A DNA stretch of 64,000 nucleotides from Gliomastix tumulicola (lineage: Eukaryota > Ascomycota > Sordariomycetes > Hypocreales > Bionectriaceae): assembly GCA_001599755.1 (NCBI GenBank), contig BCHX01000001.1, forward strand, positions 1,550,001-1,614,000. The letters are read 5' to 3'. The notes under the pieces are model-generated. The model ran no database searches and was not told the DNA's origin. It saw nothing but the letters and a program-made list of their open reading frames with translations. The translations under genes were made by a program, and so were the position numbers. Positions 59,881 to 64,000 of the stretch are shown one piece after another; the first letter of the stretch is position 1; the number at the start of each line of letters is the position of its first letter.

Positions 59881-61011
59881 ATGATGACGGTACGTGTTGT
59901 TCGCAGGTATAGAGCATTGTGGTGTTGTGTGTGTGCACTTCTGACCGTCTCTTTGGCAGGACCTCATCATCAATCGCCGATATCGGCTTGACCACAAGAT
60001 AGGCGGCGAAGGCTCGAGTGTAGTGTACTCAGGTACAAGATCAAGAGCCCCTCCGCAAACGGCAGTGTGCCCAAATCGAAGCTGACACTTAGTCTTTAGG
60101 AACTGATCTCAAATTGGGCCTGGAGGTCGCGATCAAACTCGAAGTCCCCGATGAGAATTTCGCTCCAGCCTTGAGGGAGGAGAAGTATGTGTATACAGCC
60201 CTGCGTCGTATGGTCGGTATATCCAAGGTCCACTGGTTCGGATCGGAAGGGGACTACACGGTCATGGTCCTCGACTCCCTCGGCCCCAACTTACAGACAC
60301 TTCTCGAATACTGCGGAGACAGGTTCTCGCTCAAGACGGTCCTCCTCATCGCCAAGCAGGCTCTCTGCCGACTTCAGCGCATCCACTCCAAAGGCTATGC
60401 CCATGGCGACATCAAGCCACAAAACCTGACGATGGGTTCTGGAAAGCACGGAAGCACACTGTACATAATCGACTTTGGCAGTGCAGAAATGCAGAGAACT
60501 TGGGCGTGGGATAGTGATGCACGCATGTTCGTCGGCCCAAGTGGCACCACAATGTTTGCGAGCATCGAGCAGAACCGTGGGCTAAGTGTGTTCTTCTCCT
60601 CTTTGACGGTGTTGTTTCTGCTTCTCAAGCGCCGACTAACCGTGGCTTTCAGACATCTCTTTGGCCAACGATTTGGAGGGCCTGGGCTACACGCTCCTGT
60701 ACCTGCTCCGCGGCACTCTTCCCTGGGCGGAAATTGAGGTGCCGCCGGGAGGCGACGAGGACCAGCTGGTCGCCGACATGCAGGAGAGTATAACTCCCGA
60801 GGCACTCTGCGAAGGCCTCCCGGCTGAGTTCGCCCAGTTCATCGGTTACGCCCGGTCCCTGGCCATTGAGGTCAAGCCAGACTACCGCCGTCTCCAGCGG
60901 TGGATTGACGCCATGTTCAGGGCGGGCGGCTTCAACCACGACAATGTCTTCGACTGGACGGAGAGGAGGTTCCATGAGATGCGGGAGGAATGGGAGGCGG
61001 CACAGCTCTGA
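59881..61011 (+). CDS. Atypical casein-kinase-1-like protein kinase
   Basis: Exons 59881-59889, 59960-60032, 60100-60585 and 60653-61011 give 308 residues, little more than a kinase domain. The glycine loop is IGGEGSSVVYSG, the ATP-anchoring Lys is in VAIKLEVPDE, and the catalytic loop reads YAHGDIKPQNLTM. In canonical CK1 this is HRDIKPDNFLM, so Arg is replaced by Gly and Asp by Gln. The magnesium loop is IIDFGSAE. GTTMFASIEQNRG and NDLEGLGYTLLYLLRGTLPW match the CK1 signature between subdomains VIII and IX. Catalytic Lys, Asp and DFG are kept, so activity is possible. Divergent CK1-like kinases of this type occur as small expanded families in filamentous fungi. The 9-base first exon (Met-Met-Thr) joins to DLIINRRYRLDHK. 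Typical CTGACC and GACTAAC branch sites support the introns. Confidence 0.82.
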
Positions 61012-61411
61012 GTTTGGAGGGCTTCTACTCAGTAAATAGAAGCTGTGCGGATCTAAATATGCCTCAGATATGAATTTATGCGTCAAGTTGAGAAATGTCT
61101 CAGAAGAAGCTGGCCGGATGACGACGCTCAGAAACCGGGAATGGGCAACTTCTGTGCCTGCTCTCCAGTAAGGAGTAGTACTTCCATAATTACTACTAGT
61201 ACTTAGTACTAGTAGTACTTATGGTCCACAGGGTAAAATATTTTCCGGCCGGACTGTCGAGCCTTGTGAGCATCACAGCTACCCCAGACTCACGGCCGTA
61301 CGACCTTGCCCCACCTCGACTTCGAGCCCAGCGTCTGCAACGAGAATACAAGAGCATTTCGCACTGAATCACGCGTCACTACGCGTCGCGACTGACCTCA
61401 CACCTCCTACG
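61012..61411. other. Intergenic region kinase-DAD3 with long inverted repeat
   Basis: A 400-base gap: 3' flank of the kinase and DAD3 promoter. The inverted repeat at 61191-61217 is listed separately. No CCAAT or TATA element stands out. Confidence 0.4.
61191..61217. repeat. Perfect 12-bp inverted repeat with 3-base loop
   Basis: TACTACTAGTAC (61191-61202) and GTACTAGTAGTA (61206-61217) are exact reverse complements around TTA. Each arm contains TACTAGTA. It lies 180 bases after the kinase stop codon and 195 bases before DAD3, so it could be a terminator-type hairpin or a binding site. It has no T-tract that would suggest a simple terminator. Confidence 0.85.
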
Positions 61412-61794
61412 ATGGACCAGTCCACCAACCTCCTCTCCACGCCGGAGCTCTCCCCCCTGGAGCAGGACGTCCTCGACGAGTACGAGCGTCTGGCGGAGAA
61501 CATGAAGAAGGTAAACGAGGGGGGGGGAGGGTTGCAGATTTTGACAAGGGACACACGACAGGGCTGACATGGGAGAACCGTCGGGAATGAAAACAGCTAG
61601 CCGCAACGCTCGACGACCTCGCGTCAAACCCGAGCGCCGACATCCTCGACGGCCTGAGGGACCTCGAGCGCAAGACGAGTCTCGCCTTCACCCTGCTCAA
61701 GGCCAGCGTCTACAGCATCGTGCTGCAGCAGGAGATCGACTGGGGCGACCAGGGGGCGGGCGCGGACGCGGGCGCGGGCGGCAGCAGGCAATGA
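61412..61794 (+). CDS. DAD3: DASH complex subunit DAD3
   Basis: Exons 61412-61510 and 61597-61794 give 98 residues. The sequence TPELSPLEQDVLDEYERLAE, then LAATLDDLASNPSADILDGL and DLERKTSLAFTLLKASVYSI with VLQQEI, matches the Dad3 family along its full length. Dad3 is one of ten subunits of the DASH/Dam1 ring that couples kinetochores to spindle microtubules in fungi. The C-terminal 12 residues are a Gly/Ala run outside the conserved part. The intron lies between the two conserved helices after Met-Lys-Lys and contains a G run near 61521. The start codon follows a CT-rich leader. The stop codon is 340 bases from the convergent uS5m gene. Confidence 0.92.
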
Positions 61795-62134
61795 ACGGAA
61801 AAGAACAAAAAAAAAAAAGTGGTTGTTTTTCAAGTCATCTGGAGTTATGATACCCACGAATACAAGTCATGACACTGGGAGCGGCGCATAAGACGAGTGT
61901 AAATATCGGGTTGCTCTCTTGCCTTGGTGGTTTTATTTTCAAAAGGTTGTATATATGGTACACATGGCAGTGCCGGGGATCTTTCATCATCTTTTTCTAT
62001 CAATACAAAGGCTCCCCTTAGGCTCCCCTTCCCCCAGTACTACTATATCTTGCAAGTGGCTAACCACCAGGAATGCTTGTTGTACATAGATGTCGACACA
62101 TATTAAAACAGCAAAGAGGGGATTGCGTCCCTCT
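61795..62134. other. Convergent intergenic region DAD3-uS5m
   Basis: A 340-base shared 3' flank. It has a 12-base A run near 61807 and a directly repeated GGCTCCCCTT near 62010-62031. No gene recognised. Confidence 0.45.
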
Positions 62135-63725
62135 TCAGTATACAGCTCCTCCGTAGTACACCTTCCTCGCGTCCACAAGCTTCTTCCCTCGGCCAATGGC
62201 AATCTCCTCAGGATCCGGCTGGTTCATGAGGGCGTTGTAGACAGCCTTGACCGAGTTCATCGGGTTCTTGGAGCGGGGCATGTGCACGGCAATATCGTGA
62301 ATACCGGCGGCGCGGCACATCTCGAAGATACGGGAGGGGGCGCGAAGACCGAAACCTGGGGAAAGGGGAAGGCACGAGTTAGTTTAGTTCCGCAGGGCTT
62401 CCGGAGGAGTCATGGCAAGGGAGATACATACCAGGTGGCCGTGCTGCGAGCTCGACAACGGTTCCTCCCATCTTGGACGTGATGTTTCCGTAGATGGTCC
62501 GGTTCTCGTACCGCCTCACCGGCTTCATGTTGCGGATAGCCAGCATCGTAGCGGTGCGCGACGCCACGTCCATCTGCACCGACTTGCCGACACCAATGCC
62601 CAGACGCCCGTTCCCGTTGCCGGCGATCGCCATGACGGAGACGCTGCGGATCTTTCCCAGACGAGTCTGGTTGTGCACCCACCGGATGACGAGGCTGTTG
62701 GTGTAGATGGACCTGATCTCGTCGATGCTGAGGCCCGTGAGCTGCTTGAGCTCCGTGTACTCGCCCTGATCGTCCTGCTGGTCGTCCTCGGCCGTCGTCG
62801 TCTTGTACAGACCTGCCACACCAGGTACCTTGCCTAGCTCGACCGCTTCGGCCGTGTGCATCCGTATCGTGCCGTCAGGTCCGTCCTGCAGCAGGTCGAA
62901 ATTGCTAGGCGCCAGCTCCGCCGTTGTCGTCGTGGCCGCCAGCTGCTCGAGCTCCTTCTTCCAGGCCTCGTCCACGAGCGCGTCAAGCTGCACCGCCTTG
63001 GACATGCTCACGATCTTCTTGTCGTCCTTCTTGTTCTGGGCGTCGGTCTTGTCGGGGGATATCAGGTACTTCTGCGCCAGGGACGGGTCGCGCTCCATAT
63101 CCGCCAGCTCCTCGTCCGTCAGGTCGATCAGCTCCTGATCACCCTGGCTCTGCTTGACCTTTCTCAAGGCACGGATCATGGCCCGCGTCAGCTGGTCGCC
63201 CGACTTCTTGGCCATGAGCCCCGTGAGCCTCTGGAAGTACTCCTCTTCGAACTCCTCCTCGCTCTCCCAGCGCGGCTCCCTCGGCGTGCCCTCGAGCTCC
63301 GGCTTCAGGTCAAGCCGCGGGTCCACGACGGCAAAGTCGTCCACGTACTTGGGCCGGAACAGATCCTCGCGCAGCCGACCCTGGATGAGCACGTCCTCGG
63401 CGTCCACGGCCTTTTCGCCGGCCTGGATGGCCTCGATCTGATCCTGGGTGTACTTCTTCCGCAGGGCGGCCATCTCCTGCTCTGTGTACTCGGGCATGTG
63501 CTCCGCCTTGAACTTGTCCATCTTCTCCTGGCTGTTCAGCAGGCCTAGTTGCTCGGCCTTGACATTGCGGAAGCGGGAGCCCCTCCTCTGCCTCTGTGCA
63601 GTGCTGTGGATCGCGCGGCATTGACGCAGGAGGGAATTCGACACCGTGCTCGTCGTCGGGTTCGGGGAGGAGGATTGGAGGATGGCCCTGGCGACGAGGC
63701 CGCGCACCGGACGTGCTGCACTCAT
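62135..63725 (-). CDS. MRPS5: Mitochondrial small-subunit ribosomal protein uS5m
   Basis: Exons 62432-63725 and 62135-62355 give 504 residues. The N-terminus MSAARPVRGLVARAILQSSS is basic and acid-free, a mitochondrial presequence. Residues about 340-500 are the S5 domain: TNSLVIRWVHNQTRLGKIRS, VMAIAGNGNGRLGIGVGKS, MKPVRRYENRTIYGNITSKM, GTVVELAARPPGFGLRAPSR and IAVHMPRSKNPMNSVKAVYN. The 300-residue N-terminal extension is charged and specific to mitochondrial orthologues. The intron splits a Gly codon inside RPPGFGLRAP. The protein belongs to the decoding centre region of the mitoribosome. Its promoter side carries an inverted CCAAT box. Confidence 0.93.
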
Positions 63726-63954
63726 GGCCGCTCTGGGAAGGTGTCTTTGATGGAATTGAATATAAATGAATGAATTATAGAGACTGCATTCGCCTCCCGC
63801 AGCCTTCTTCTTCAACAGCAATTGGAAGACCGGGTGCTTCCGCGCGGGCGTCTCGATGCTCGTGTCGTGAAGCGATTGTTCCCTGACTGGAGATTTTTCT
63901 TGAGCTTGGATGGAGGACCATCGGAAGCCCCACATGACACGAGATGGCGTTGTC

Positions 63955-63961
63955 TGATTGG
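63955..63961 (-). promoter_or_regulatory. CCAAT box upstream of uS5m
   Basis: TGATTGG on + reads CCAATCA on the strand of the uS5m gene, about 230 bases upstream of its start codon. The consensus is that of the HAP/CBC complex. Function is inferred. Confidence 0.4.
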
Positions 63962-64000
63962 ACTAGAGATGTAGGGGTCTTCGCTGAGTCATCACAGACA

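Overview
This window comes from the nuclear genome of a filamentous ascomycete (Pezizomycotina, most likely Sordariomycetes). The evidence is short introns of about 50-130 bases with GTATGT/GTAAGT-type donors, CTAAC/CTGAC branch sites close to the acceptor and CAG/TAG ends; moderate GC; tight spacing of one-copy housekeeping genes; and protein variants typical of filamentous fungi. The genus cannot be fixed from the sequence alone. Exon joins were made by eye from splice motifs, reading-frame continuity and family conservation. Each multi-exon model closes on a whole number of codons.

Layout. 1-10.6 kb: 3' five-sixths or so of a giant HECT ubiquitin ligase of the TOM1/HUWE1 type (+). 11.5-13.8 kb: RPS6 (-) and CTF8 (+) share a divergent promoter. 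14.3-17.4 kb: DPH1 (-) and a secreted aldose 1-epimerase (-). 19.1-25.1 kb: three minus-strand genes for V-ATPase subunit B, mitochondrial HMG-CoA lyase and alpha-tubulin. 26.3-29.0 kb: a PGA1-type GPI-mannosyltransferase II co-activator (+) converges on a WW-domain low-complexity protein (-). 30.5-31.9 kb: an AA11-type chitin-active LPMO (-), followed by 4.3 kb with no convincing gene. 36.3-39.3 kb: an ataxin-2/PBP1-like gene (-). 41.8-48.0 kb: QCR2 (-) and RPC82 (+) are divergent, then the mitochondrial GTP/GDP carrier GGC1 (+). 48.8-54.9 kb: a 1,965-residue repeat-rich coiled-coil protein (+). 55.0-56.8 kb: two divergent small membrane proteins of unknown function. 57.0-61.0 kb: a more accessory-looking patch with an orphan DUF7924-like gene, a short hypothetical gene and an atypical casein-kinase-1-like kinase. 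61.4-63.7 kb: DAD3 (+) converges on mitochondrial uS5m (-).

The genes are not an operon or a metabolite cluster. Functional themes are translation (RPS6, DPH1, uS5m, PBP1), mitochondria (QCR2, GGC1, HMG-CoA lyase, uS5m), chromosome transmission (CTF8, DAD3, alpha-tubulin) and secreted carbohydrate-active proteins (LPMO, mutarotase). No tRNA, rRNA, CRISPR array or intact transposon was recognised. The least ordinary items are the ataxin-2 gene without a recognisable Lsm domain, the three internal repeat classes of the giant coiled-coil protein, the 57-61 kb accessory patch, recurring intergenic TACTAGTA palindromes, and three genes whose first coding exon is probably only nine bases.
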